DNA of 22,717 nucleotides from Lachnobacterium bovis (GTDB taxonomy: Bacteria; Bacillota; Clostridia; Lachnospirales; Lachnospiraceae). Below, one piece after another: positions 14,262-22,413 of the stretch. The position numbers and the translations under genes are program-made. The DNA lies in contig NZ_FOGW01000030.1 in the NCBI RefSeq assembly GCF_900111325.1, positions 1 to 22,717 of the forward strand. The letters are read 5' to 3'. The first letter of the stretch is position 1; every line of letters begins with the position of its first letter. The notes beneath the pieces are model-generated. The model saw only the letters and a list, made by a program, of their open reading frames with translations, did not search any database and had not been told where the DNA came from.

Positions 14262-15452
14262 ATGTTATTTAATGAGAAAATGTACGAATTGGGAAGTAAA
14301 CGTTCAGTAATTAGAGATTTATTTGAATATGGAAAAGAGCAAAGTAAGATTGTTGGGGCAGAAAATGTATTTGATTTTTCAATAGGAAATCCAACAGTTG
14401 AGGCCCCTGAAATTGTAAATAAAACTATCGTAGAGCTTACGTATAAAAAAAGTTCTATGGAACTTCATGGATATACTTCTGCACAAGGCGATGAGGAGAC
14501 TCGTCAAGCTATTGCGATGTATTTAAATAAAAAATATGATACGAATTTTAAGAGTGATAATTTTTATATGACAGTTGGTGCAGCGGCTTCGCTTACTATC
14601 TGTTTTAATGCGCTTACTAGTTCAAAAGAAGATGAATTTATAGCGATTGCACCGTTTTTCCCGGAATACAAGGTCTTTGTTGAGGGAGCTGGTGCTAAAT
14701 TAGAAGTGGTTTCGGCTGATGAAGTTAATTTTCAAATTAATTTTGATGAATTGGAGAAAAAAATAAATAAAAATACAAAAGGAATTATTATTAATTCTCC
14801 AAATAATCCTTCAGGAGCTGTGTACACTAAGGAAACTATTCAAAAATTATCCGATTTGCTTATGAAAAAATCAAATGAATTTGACACTGAAATTTTTATT
14901 ATTTCGGATGAACCATATCGTGAAATAGTGTATGATGGCGTTGAAGTTCCATACGTCACAAAATATTATAAAAATACTATAGTTTGTTATTCTTATTCTA
15001 AATCACTTTCACTTCCGGGCGAGAGAATTGGTTATATTTTAGTTCCAGATGAAGTCGTAGAGAGCAAAAAAATATATGCTGCAATTTGTGGTGCAGGTAG
15101 ATCGCTTGGCTTTGTTTGTGCACCAAGTATGTTCCAAAAAGTTTTGGTTAAATGTGTTGGTAAAACAGGTGACATTGAGATTTATAAGAAAAATCGCGAT
15201 TTGTTATATCAAGGCTTAATGGAATTAGGTTATAAATGCTATAAACCACAGGGCGCATTTTATTTATTTGTAAAAATTTTAGGTGATGATGAAGAAGAAT
15301 TTTGCAAAAGAGCAAAAGAGTTGAATCTATTAGTAGTAGGAGCAACTGGTTTTGGATGTCCTGGTTGGGTAAGAATTTCATATTGTGTAGATGAATATAT
15401 GATAAATAGATCTTTTGGCGCATTTAAAAAGTTGAAGGAATCATTTGAATAA
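14262..15452 (+). CDS. Pyridoxal-phosphate aminotransferase, class I/II
   Basis: It transfers amino groups between an amino acid and a 2-oxo acid; substrate not determinable. Fold type I landmarks are FSIGNPTVEAP near the N-terminus, the NSPNNPSGAVYT turn (about 178-189), SDEPYREIVYDG with the cofactor-binding Asp, the PLP-binding Lys in SYSKSLSLPGERIGY (K247) and the C-terminal substrate Arg in WVRISYCV. The 396 residues are normal length. The site TTAGGAGA precedes the ATG. The subgroup resembles aspartate or tyrosine aminotransferases annotated only generically in Clostridia. It lies 35 bases after the MATE gene and 76 before recJ. Confidence 0.92.
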   Translation: MLFNEKMYELGSKRSVIRDLFEYGKEQSKIVGAENVFDFSIGNPTVEAPEIVNKTIVELTYKKSSMELHGYTSAQGDEETRQAIAMYLNKKYDTNFKSDNFYMTVGAAASLTICFNALTSSKEDEFIAIAPFFPEYKVFVEGAGAKLEVVSADEVNFQINFDELEKKINKNTKGIIINSPNNPSGAVYTKETIQKLSDLLMKKSNEFDTEIFIISDEPYREIVYDGVEVPYVTKYYKNTIVCYSYSKSLSLPGERIGYILVPDEVVESKKIYAAICGAGRSLGFVCAPSMFQKVLVKCVGKTGDIEIYKKNRDLLYQGLMELGYKCYKPQGAFYLFVKILGDDEEEFCKRAKELNLLVVGATGFGCPGWVRISYCVDEYMINRSFGAFKKLKESFE

Positions 15453-15528
15453 TAATAATCTACAAATCTATTTTTACGGGAAACTAGGAATTCAATTAGA
15501 TAAGAATTTTGTAGGAGAAAAGTAATAA

Positions 15529-17298
15529 ATGAAAGCAAATAGTCAATGGTTTGTATACAATAAGAAAGCTGATTTTTTTGGATTAGCTAAAAAGTTTAAC
15601 GTAGATCCAGTAATTATCAGGGTCATGCGTAACAGAGAAGTTATTGAGGAGGAAGATATCAGAAGATATTTAACAGGCGATAGCAGTGATTTTTATAATC
15701 CACACTTATTAAAAGATGTTGAAATATTAACAGATATTTTAATTGAAAAGTTTAATGAAAATAAAACTATTAGAATAATAGGTGACTATGACATTGATGG
15801 CGTAATGTCTTCTTATATTTTAAGAGTTGGATTAGGTAAGTTTTCTAATAATGTTTCAGTCAGAATTCCGGATCGTAAAAAAGATGGATACGGTTTAAAT
15901 ATGAATATGATTGATGCAGCATATGAAGATGGTGTGGATACAATTATCACATGCGATAACGGAATTGCAGCTATTGATGAAATTGCACATGCAAAAGAAT
16001 TAGGCATGACAGTACTTGTTACTGATCACCACGAAATTCCTTGCAAGATTGTAGATGATAAAAAAATAACTTTACGTAGTCAAGCTGATGCAATTGTTAA
16101 TCCTCATCAAGAAGAGTGCGAGTATCCAAACAAGAAGCTTTGTGGTGCAGCAGTGGCGTGGAAAGTGATATGCGTTTTATATGAGAAGATGGGGATACCA
16201 AGTGAAGAGGCTGATGAACTAATTGAAATGGCGGCTTTTGCTACCGTTGGAGATGTAATGGATTTAGTTGGGGAAAATAGAATTATTGTAAAAGAAGGCC
16301 TAAAAAGAATTAGAAATACAAAAAATATAGGCATGAAAGCGTTACTTGCAGCCTGTAATATAGAAATGGATCAGGTCAATGCTTTTCATTTTGGATTCGT
16401 TTTAGGCCCTTGTATAAACGCAAGTGGTCGTTTAGAGACAGCGATTCGTGCTTTAGAATTATTTTTAGAGAAAAATCCATTAAAAGCAAAAACAATAGCT
16501 GAAGAATTAGTGACCTTAAATGAAGAGAGAAAAGAGCTTACAGTAGAAGGCACTAAGGAAGCTATTGAAATTGCTAACTCGAAAGAATATGAAAACGATA
16601 CAGTTCTTGTATTATATTTGCCAAATATTCCAGAGAGTATAGTTGGTATTATTGCCGGAAGAGTCAGAGAAAGTCAGTATAAACCGGTTTTTGTTTTGAC
16701 TAAAGGAGAAGAATGTGCAAAGGGTTCAGGTCGTTCAATTGAGGAATATTCAATGTTTGATGAAATGTGTAAATGTCGTGAACTATTCATAAAATTTGGC
16801 GGACACCCTATGGCAGCGGGATTATCGATGGAAGAAACAAAAATAAATGTATTTAGAAAAAAAATAAATGAGATTTCCCCTTTAGTAAATGAAAAATTAA
16901 CCGAAAAAGTTCATATAGATTTCTATATGCCGGTGGATTACGTAACAATGGACCTAGTAAGGCAATTAAATGTACTTGCCCCATTTGGCAAGGCAAATGA
17001 AAAACCAATATTTGTTGATAAAAATCTTAAAATTCGTCGAATGATTGTTATGGGAAAAAATAAAAACGTATTAAAACTATTTTTAATTTCCGAAAAAGGA
17101 GCCGAAGTAACAGCAATTTATTTTGGAGATATAAATGAATTTGAAGAATATTTAATTGATAAATATGGCGAGGAAGAAGTGAATAACGCTTTTTTAGGAA
17201 AAAATAACAAAATTTTGATTTCAATGGTTTATTATCCGACAATAAACGCTTATAATAATAATGAGAGCTTACAATTTCAAATGCAATATTTTCATTAA
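15529..17298 (+). CDS. recJ: RecJ-type single-stranded-DNA 5'-3' exonuclease
   Basis: It degrades single-stranded DNA 5' to 3' in recombination and mismatch or base-excision repair. The DHH phosphoesterase motifs are intact: DYDIDG (86-91), CDNG (142-145) and TDHHEIP (165-171), with PNKKLCGAAVAWKV further on. The DHHA1 domain carries GSGRSIEEYSMFDEM and GGHPMAAGLSM. A C-terminal OB-like part follows (about 460-589). At 589 residues it is close to typical RecJ. It is less likely to be a nanoRNase/PAP phosphatase, which is much shorter. The site GTAGGAGA precedes the ATG. Confidence 0.9.
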   Translation: MKANSQWFVYNKKADFFGLAKKFNVDPVIIRVMRNREVIEEEDIRRYLTGDSSDFYNPHLLKDVEILTDILIEKFNENKTIRIIGDYDIDGVMSSYILRVGLGKFSNNVSVRIPDRKKDGYGLNMNMIDAAYEDGVDTIITCDNGIAAIDEIAHAKELGMTVLVTDHHEIPCKIVDDKKITLRSQADAIVNPHQEECEYPNKKLCGAAVAWKVICVLYEKMGIPSEEADELIEMAAFATVGDVMDLVGENRIIVKEGLKRIRNTKNIGMKALLAACNIEMDQVNAFHFGFVLGPCINASGRLETAIRALELFLEKNPLKAKTIAEELVTLNEERKELTVEGTKEAIEIANSKEYENDTVLVLYLPNIPESIVGIIAGRVRESQYKPVFVLTKGEECAKGSGRSIEEYSMFDEMCKCRELFIKFGGHPMAAGLSMEETKINVFRKKINEISPLVNEKLTEKVHIDFYMPVDYVTMDLVRQLNVLAPFGKANEKPIFVDKNLKIRRMIVMGKNKNVLKLFLISEKGAEVTAIYFGDINEFEEYLIDKYGEEEVNNAFLGKNNKILISMVYYPTINAYNNNESLQFQMQYFH

Positions 17299-17401
17299 TT
17301 CTAGATAGAATTACGTGTTGACCGAGATAGTATTACTTAGAGACTAAAGGATAGACCAAAAATTTAGTGTTCTTATGAAAAAATTAATGGAGGTATAATA
17401 A

Positions 17402-18346
17402 ATGTTTGGTGGTAAAGAGGGGAAAAAGCTATCACAAGATGATGCAAGCAAATATTATCAGGCAATCACAAATTTAGTTGAAGTAAAAGATACATGGAAC
17501 GCAAACATGGAAGAAATGCAATTATCTAGAAACCAAATGTGTTCTGATATTTTACAAGTTAAGAATAATACTAGAGAAAATTTAAAATTAGCAAAAGTAA
17601 ATATAGATAGTCATCAAAAAATCATAAAGAAAATGGAGGATTTTGTTGGTGAAGTTAAGTATGAACGTACGAGAATTAATGAGCTAGTAGAAGCTATGAA
17701 AAATCAAGGCTATAGTTGTGAAAAAGTTGCAAAATATAGTGTTGATTATAAGAATATATCTGATGATCTTGCTTCAAAAAATAAAGATGTTGTAGAAGAT
17801 AATGAAATTTGTTTAGATGAATTAGAAAACATGAACAAAGTTGGAAAAGAGATGGAACTTCAGACATTAAATCTCGCAATATCTGCAAGACGTAAGGGTG
17901 CGATGGGACAAGAATTTTTAGATAATGCTGAGAAAGTTCGTCAGTTGTCTTTGAAATATGTTGATTCAGCTAATCAAGTTAAATCTATGCTAGATGGCGT
18001 TAACAAGAAACTAGATGAAATTCAAAAGTTGCTTACAAAAGCAGAAAATCAAGTAGAAGAAAGTGGCGATAAAGCTAAAGAAGTTGCTTTAAATAATGTT
18101 TATGCTACACAACGTCTAGGTAATATTAAACTTAATGAAATAGTTGATTATTTGACCGAAATTAAAGAAATGATTGGTGAAAATAAAAAGAATGATGAAG
18201 AAATTGTAAAAACTCAAGAGAGAAGTCTGATTCAAATTGAGGACATTAATTTTGAGGTTATTTACCAAAAAAATTCATCAAATGAATTATTTGACGTAGT
18301 AAAACCTTTTTTTAATGCAGAATATGACTCATATGAGGAAGACTAA
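17402..18346 (+). CDS. Cytoplasmic coiled-coil protein with a degenerate chemoreceptor-like tip
   Basis: Nearly all 314 residues look alpha-helical with heptad-like hydrophobic spacing, and there is no membrane span or signal peptide. Residues 151-185, MELQTLNLAISARRKGAMG and then EKVRQLSLKY, align with the signalling tip of methyl-accepting chemotaxis proteins (consensus QTNLLALNAAIEAARAGE.G ... EVRKLA): the L-N, A-I, A, R, G and E-VR-L positions are kept, but the Glu after A-I is Ser and RAGE is replaced by RKGA. No chemotaxis genes are nearby. It may be a structural or signalling coiled coil derived from a chemoreceptor. GGAGG (17390-17394) precedes the ATG well. The hydrolase gene follows after 28 bases. 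Confidence 0.6.
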   Translation: MFGGKEGKKLSQDDASKYYQAITNLVEVKDTWNANMEEMQLSRNQMCSDILQVKNNTRENLKLAKVNIDSHQKIIKKMEDFVGEVKYERTRINELVEAMKNQGYSCEKVAKYSVDYKNISDDLASKNKDVVEDNEICLDELENMNKVGKEMELQTLNLAISARRKGAMGQEFLDNAEKVRQLSLKYVDSANQVKSMLDGVNKKLDEIQKLLTKAENQVEESGDKAKEVALNNVYATQRLGNIKLNEIVDYLTEIKEMIGENKKNDEEIVKTQERSLIQIEDINFEVIYQKNSSNELFDVVKPFFNAEYDSYEED

Positions 18347-18374
18347 ATTTAGTGTTAAGTGAGGGTTTTAAAAA

Positions 18375-19319
18375 GTGAGTATTAGAGAAAATTTTACATT
18401 ATTATCGAATAATGGAAAAACAAAAATAAATTGTGTGACTTGGAAACCAGAAAATGGTAAATGTAAGGGCGTAGTGCAATTAATACACGGAATGATAGAA
18501 TATATTGATCGATATAGTGAATTCGCAGAATTTTTAACACAAAATGAATTTGTTGTGGTAGGACATGATCATTTAGGTCACGGAAAATCAATTGATTCTG
18601 AAGAAGATTATGGATTTTTTGATGAAGAACGTCCAAGCAATGTATTGATTGCAGATATTCATAATTTAAAAAATAAAATGCAAGAAGAATATAAAGATGT
18701 TCCATATTTTTTGTTAGGTCATAGTATGGGATCCTACATGTTGCGCAAATATATTGCATTATATAATAGAAACGTAGATGGTGTAATTATCATGGGAACA
18801 GGATTTGTTGCGCCTAAAACGACACTTTCAGGAATGAAATTTGCTAAGATTATTAAGAAATTTAAAGGAAGTCATCATAGAAGTAAAACATTAGAAAACC
18901 TTACTTTCGGAAAATCATATAACAAATTTGACAAAACAGGAGCTGATGTAGCAAACAGTTGGCTAACTAAAGATCAAGATATTGTAAAAAAATATTATTC
19001 TGATCCGTTATGTACATTTAAATTTACCGTTAATGGATATTTAGGTTTATTAGAAGCTGTTTTATTTAGTTGTAAATTAGAAAATGTGGATAGAATACCT
19101 AAAAACATTCCGTTTTTCTTTGTATCTGGTGAAGATGATCCTGTTGGTGACTTTGGAAAAGGCGTAAAAAAAATATATGATATGTTCAATTTGACAAATC
19201 ATAAAGATGTAACCATGAAATTATATAAAAATGATCGTCATGAAATTTTACATGAAACAGATAAAGAGATTGTTTATAAAGATATCTTGAACTGGATTAA
19301 TTCGCGTGCAGAAAAATAA
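18375..19319 (+). CDS. Alpha/beta hydrolase, monoacylglycerol lipase / lysophospholipase type
   Basis: The serine-hydrolase fold is clear: VVQLIHGMIEYIDRYSEFA (oxyanion region, HG at 38-39), GHDHLGHGKS (63-72, as in lysophospholipase L2-like proteins), nucleophile elbow GHSMGS (S117), acid in FVSGEDDPVGD (D255) and His in YKNDRHEILHE (H289). The 314 residues are the usual length. It has no signal peptide, so it probably acts in the cytoplasm on lipid esters; substrate inferred from family only. It starts with GTG after GTGAGGG, with no better ATG. It is likely co-transcribed with the coiled-coil gene 28 bases upstream. Confidence 0.88.
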   Translation: MSIRENFTLLSNNGKTKINCVTWKPENGKCKGVVQLIHGMIEYIDRYSEFAEFLTQNEFVVVGHDHLGHGKSIDSEEDYGFFDEERPSNVLIADIHNLKNKMQEEYKDVPYFLLGHSMGSYMLRKYIALYNRNVDGVIIMGTGFVAPKTTLSGMKFAKIIKKFKGSHHRSKTLENLTFGKSYNKFDKTGADVANSWLTKDQDIVKKYYSDPLCTFKFTVNGYLGLLEAVLFSCKLENVDRIPKNIPFFFVSGEDDPVGDFGKGVKKIYDMFNLTNHKDVTMKLYKNDRHEILHETDKEIVYKDILNWINSRAEK

Positions 19320-19372
19320 ATTAAGAGATAAAAAAAGATAAACAATAAAAAGATGAACAATAAATAGCAGAT

Positions 19373-19435
19373 AAAAAACCTTGTTACATTTGATATGTAG
19401 TAAAATACACAATAAATGTATGCAAGGTTTTTTTT
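19373..19435. terminator. Bidirectional terminator between hydrolase and PAP2 genes
   Basis: AAAAAACCTTG (19373-19383) pairs with CAAGGTTTTTTTT (19423-19435), with an inner ACATTT/AAATGT stem. Poly-A and poly-T flanks on both sides suit the two convergent genes. Confidence 0.85.
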
Positions 19436-19439
19436 AATG

Positions 19440-20117
19440 TTACATCTGTCTATATTTTTTCTTATAACGAATTAATTCACTTGATGTCGTTTTAAAAGTA
19501 AACTTATTAACAACATAAGCAAGTAAACAAGCTAAAAAAACATCGATTGTAGAATGCTGTTTAATAAACATTGTTGAAAGAATAATGCTTATTGCAAGTA
19601 ATGCAGAGCCAAAACAAAACATTCTTTTATTTTTAAATTTATCACTGCTAATTATTGCTAGATGGACACCAATTGTATTATAAACATGAATACTTGGCAA
19701 AATATTTGTAGGTGTATCCGAAGCGTAAATTGCCTGGCATAAACTTGTACAAATATTATGGTGAGCAAAATAAGCTGGTCTTAAAAATTGTCCATTTGGA
19801 TAAATAACAGAGCAAATTAAGAATAATGTCATGCCTGTAAATAAAAATCCACAAAGTCTATAATGTATTTTTTTGTCGGTAAGCGCAAAAAAAGTAACTC
19901 CCCATCCTACATAAAAAAACCATAAAATATATGGAATTACAAAGTATTCACAAAATGGTATAAGATCATCAATTGGTGTGTGAATTATATGAAAATGAGT
20001 AGTTATATTGGCTTCAATTAAGTTAAAACATATCAAATAAGGTATAAAATAAAGTAAAATCAGTAGATGTTTAACTTTAGCATAACCAATCTGAGCATAA
20101 TGTCTTACTATTATCAT
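19440..20117 (-). CDS. PAP2-superfamily-like integral membrane protein (225 aa)
   Basis: It is a polytopic membrane protein with about six hydrophobic spans (near 17-35, 57-78, 88-104, 146-157, 167-184 and 191-203). Two PAP2-type motifs are visible on the expected side: PSIH at 141-144 in place of PSGH, and H188 in KQHSTIDVFLA with D192 (H-x3-D). The first PAP2 motif (K-x6-RP) is only partly present as QFLRP. Family members remove phosphate from lipids such as phosphatidic acid or undecaprenyl diphosphate, or exchange lipid head groups. The substrate is unknown, and the changed motifs leave activity uncertain. AGAGGATG lies 8 bases before the ATG. It ends at the shared terminator. Confidence 0.75.
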   Translation of the reverse strand: MIIVRHYAQIGYAKVKHLLILLYFIPYLICFNLIEANITTHFHIIHTPIDDLIPFCEYFVIPYILWFFYVGWGVTFFALTDKKIHYRLCGFLFTGMTLFLICSVIYPNGQFLRPAYFAHHNICTSLCQAIYASDTPTNILPSIHVYNTIGVHLAIISSDKFKNKRMFCFGSALLAISIILSTMFIKQHSTIDVFLACLLAYVVNKFTFKTTSSELIRYKKKYRQM

Positions 20118-20334
20118 TGAATCATCCTCTATAAATTATATTTCAATATTGTTTCATAATATTATAACACAAAACACCTAATTTAATAAAATAAAATTTT
20201 TATATAAAAAAAATATAAATAAAAAATAAAAAAAAATTAAAATATTCGAACCTAAAAATTTGCATTTAAAAAATAATCTTGTATTTATGGCACTAAATGG
20301 AAAACGTAAAAGATTTGTAACATTTTGCAGTTTC

Positions 20335-20362
20335 TTGACTTTTTAAATCCGATTTGTATAAT
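20335..20362 (+). promoter_or_regulatory. Promoter for the L,D-transpeptidase gene
   Basis: TTGACT (20335-20340) and TATAAT (20357-20362) are separated by 16 bases, leaving a leader of about 70 bases. The rest of the 320-base gap 20118-20437 is extremely A-rich, and I see no gene in it. Confidence 0.6.
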
Positions 20363-20437
20363 AGAAATTGTTTGTATTTCACAAGAAATTTAAAAAGTAA
20401 TAGCTATAAATAACGAACAGGAAAAGAGAGGTTTTGT

Positions 20438-22054
20438 ATGTTTAACAAAATTATGGAAAACAAAAAAATCTTATATAGCATAATAGGTGGAATTGCTTTT
20501 CTACTTGTTGTTTATATAGGTGGCGGTCTTTATTTTTCGAAACATTTTTGCCCTGGAACAACTATCAACGGCAGAACAGTTGGTGGTTACTCAGAGGAAA
20601 AAGTAAAAGATATGATGATGTCGAATGTAGATAATTATGAGCTAACGTTAGTAACTCGTGAAAAAAATAAAGAAACAATCAAAGGAAAAAATTTTGGACT
20701 AAAACAAGATTGGGATGATGGAGTAGAAAAATTACTCGATAATCAAAATGGTTTTACATGGATTGCAAAATTATTTTCTGGAGATAAATTATCAACAGCA
20801 ACATTAATAAGCTATGATGATAAGAAGTTAGAAAATCAACTTGATTCATTAGCTTGTATGCAAAAAGAAAATCAAAAAGAGCCAGTAAATGCAAGAATTT
20901 CTGAATATACACCAGGAAAAGGATTCACAGTTTTAGCCGAAGAAGACGGTAATACAATTGATAAAGATAAGCTTTTAAAGAAAGTAAAAGAAACAGTAAA
21001 TAAGACAGAAGATACTCTTAACTTAGAAAAAGCAGAAGTTTATGTTGAGCCAAAGGTTAAGAAAGAAGATAGTAAATTAAAAAATTCTGTTAAGAAGTTG
21101 AATAAATGTGTAAAATCAAAAATCACATTAAAATCAGGTAGCCAAGTTGAGACAGTTGATTTAAATAACTTCAAAGATTGGTTAACAATTGACGATAATG
21201 AAAATCCATCAGTTGATGAAGCTAAATTAGCAGCATACGTTGATACATTATCCAAAAAATATACAACATTTGGAAAACCAAAACAATTAAAAACATCTTA
21301 TGGTCCAGTTGTTACTATTGGTAATAGTCATTACGGTTGGAAAGTAGATAAAGCACAAGAAATAAAGCAGTTAAGAGAAGACATTTTATCAGGAAAAAAT
21401 GTTACTAGAGACTTAAATTATTCAGTTAAAGCAGCAAGCCATGACGGAAATGATTACGGTGATTCTTATGTAGAAATTAATCTTACAGCTCAGAAATTAT
21501 TTGTAATCAAGGGTGGTTCAAATGTATTTGAATCAGATATTGTAACAGGCAATGTTTCTAAAGGTAATGGAACACCAGCAGGTGTATTTGGTGTTACATA
21601 TGCCACAAGAGATGCAGTTTTAAAGGGAGATAACTATGCATCACATGTTTCATATTGGATGCCTTTTAATGGAAATATTGGTATGCATGATGCTACATGG
21701 AGAAATAAATTTGGTGGTATTATTTATAAAACAAGTGGATCTCACGGATGTGTTAACTTACCATTAGGTTCTGCACAGACTGTTTTTGGATATGTTTCTA
21801 AAGGATTTCCTGTTTTAGTATACGAACTACCAGGAACTGAAAGAGGTTTATCAGCAGCTGATCAGGCTAAGGTAAATGATGTTGTTAACACAATTAATGC
21901 GATTGGAGCAGTTACATTACAATCTGAGCCAGCAATTGCAACAGCAAGAGGAAAGTATGAAGCTTTACCAGCACAGGCAAAAGGTCAGGTTACAAATTAT
22001 GCTAAATTACAACAAGCAGAAGCTTCATTAGCAACATTAAAACAACCACACTAA
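20438..22054 (+). CDS. L,D-transpeptidase (YkuD domain) with N-terminal anchor
   Basis: It cross-links peptidoglycan stem peptides or attaches proteins to the wall, outside the membrane. A basic start precedes one membrane span (about 11-32). Next, about 35-340 carries TINGRTVGGYSEEKVKDMM and related repeats typical of the putative peptidoglycan-binding region found with clostridial YkuD proteins. The YkuD domain (about 347-465) has IGMHDATW and the catalytic SGSHGCVNLP with H436 and C438. The tail (about 475-538) is an Ala/Gln-rich helical module (YEALPAQAKGQVTNYAKLQQ) seen in surface proteins of this group. GAAAAGAGAGG precedes the ATG. It is monocistronic, with the T-box leader next. Confidence 0.93.
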   Translation: MFNKIMENKKILYSIIGGIAFLLVVYIGGGLYFSKHFCPGTTINGRTVGGYSEEKVKDMMMSNVDNYELTLVTREKNKETIKGKNFGLKQDWDDGVEKLLDNQNGFTWIAKLFSGDKLSTATLISYDDKKLENQLDSLACMQKENQKEPVNARISEYTPGKGFTVLAEEDGNTIDKDKLLKKVKETVNKTEDTLNLEKAEVYVEPKVKKEDSKLKNSVKKLNKCVKSKITLKSGSQVETVDLNNFKDWLTIDDNENPSVDEAKLAAYVDTLSKKYTTFGKPKQLKTSYGPVVTIGNSHYGWKVDKAQEIKQLREDILSGKNVTRDLNYSVKAASHDGNDYGDSYVEINLTAQKLFVIKGGSNVFESDIVTGNVSKGNGTPAGVFGVTYATRDAVLKGDNYASHVSYWMPFNGNIGMHDATWRNKFGGIIYKTSGSHGCVNLPLGSAQTVFGYVSKGFPVLVYELPGTERGLSAADQAKVNDVVNTINAIGAVTLQSEPAIATARGKYEALPAQAKGQVTNYAKLQQAEASLATLKQPH

Positions 22055-22089
22055 GGTAATTAATTAAAACTAATAAATTATTTTTGTTG

Positions 22090-22119
22090 TTGACAAATTA
22101 TATTTGTTGATGTTATATT
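22090..22119 (+). promoter_or_regulatory. Promoter of the T-box transcript
   Basis: TTGACA (22090-22095) and an extended -10 TGTTATATT (core 22114-22119) are separated by 18 bases. Transcription would begin near 22126, just before the T-box stem I. Confidence 0.6.
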
Positions 22120-22125
22120 TTTAAA

Positions 22126-22392
22126 TATATATATGGATAAAAGTACTGATGAAGAGGAGTACACAGGTAGATTGCTGAAGAGAGAATGGTGTTCATCGGC
22201 TGGAAGACACCAGAGTTAAGCTTGTGGAAGGTAGCTTCTGAACTTATAAGATGAAACATTTAAGATGTAAGTAGTTTTATACGGTTTATTCCCGTTACAG
22301 AATAAAAGAGATATACGCTTATAAGTGTATAACAAAGGTGGTACCGCGATAATTCGCCCTTTATGCATAGTTTTGCATAAGGGGCTTTTTTT
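22126..22392 (+). ncRNA. T-box tRNA-sensing leader, probably leucine-specific
   Basis: The conserved T-box AAAGGTGGTACCGCG is at 22334-22348. It is followed by a terminator whose arms GCCCTTTATGCA (22356-22367) and TGCATAAGGGGC (22374-22385) pair perfectly apart from one G-U, then seven T. Upstream, AAGAGAGAA, the GGTG/CACC stem with CGGCTGGAAG, and a 3' strand ending CTTCTGAACTTATAAG form stem I. The specifier is probably within GAACTTA; CTT and TTA are both Leu codons. Uncharged tRNA binding would favour the antiterminator. The expected target would be leuS or a leucine gene, but the following sequence is an insertion element. Confidence 0.88.
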
Positions 22393-22413
22393 GTGTAGCA
22401 AGGTTTTAATAAA

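Noticed and set aside
18394..18759. Minus-strand 121-aa ORF opposite the hydrolase
   Set aside because: It is antisense to conserved catalytic motifs of the hydrolase and has no start signals.
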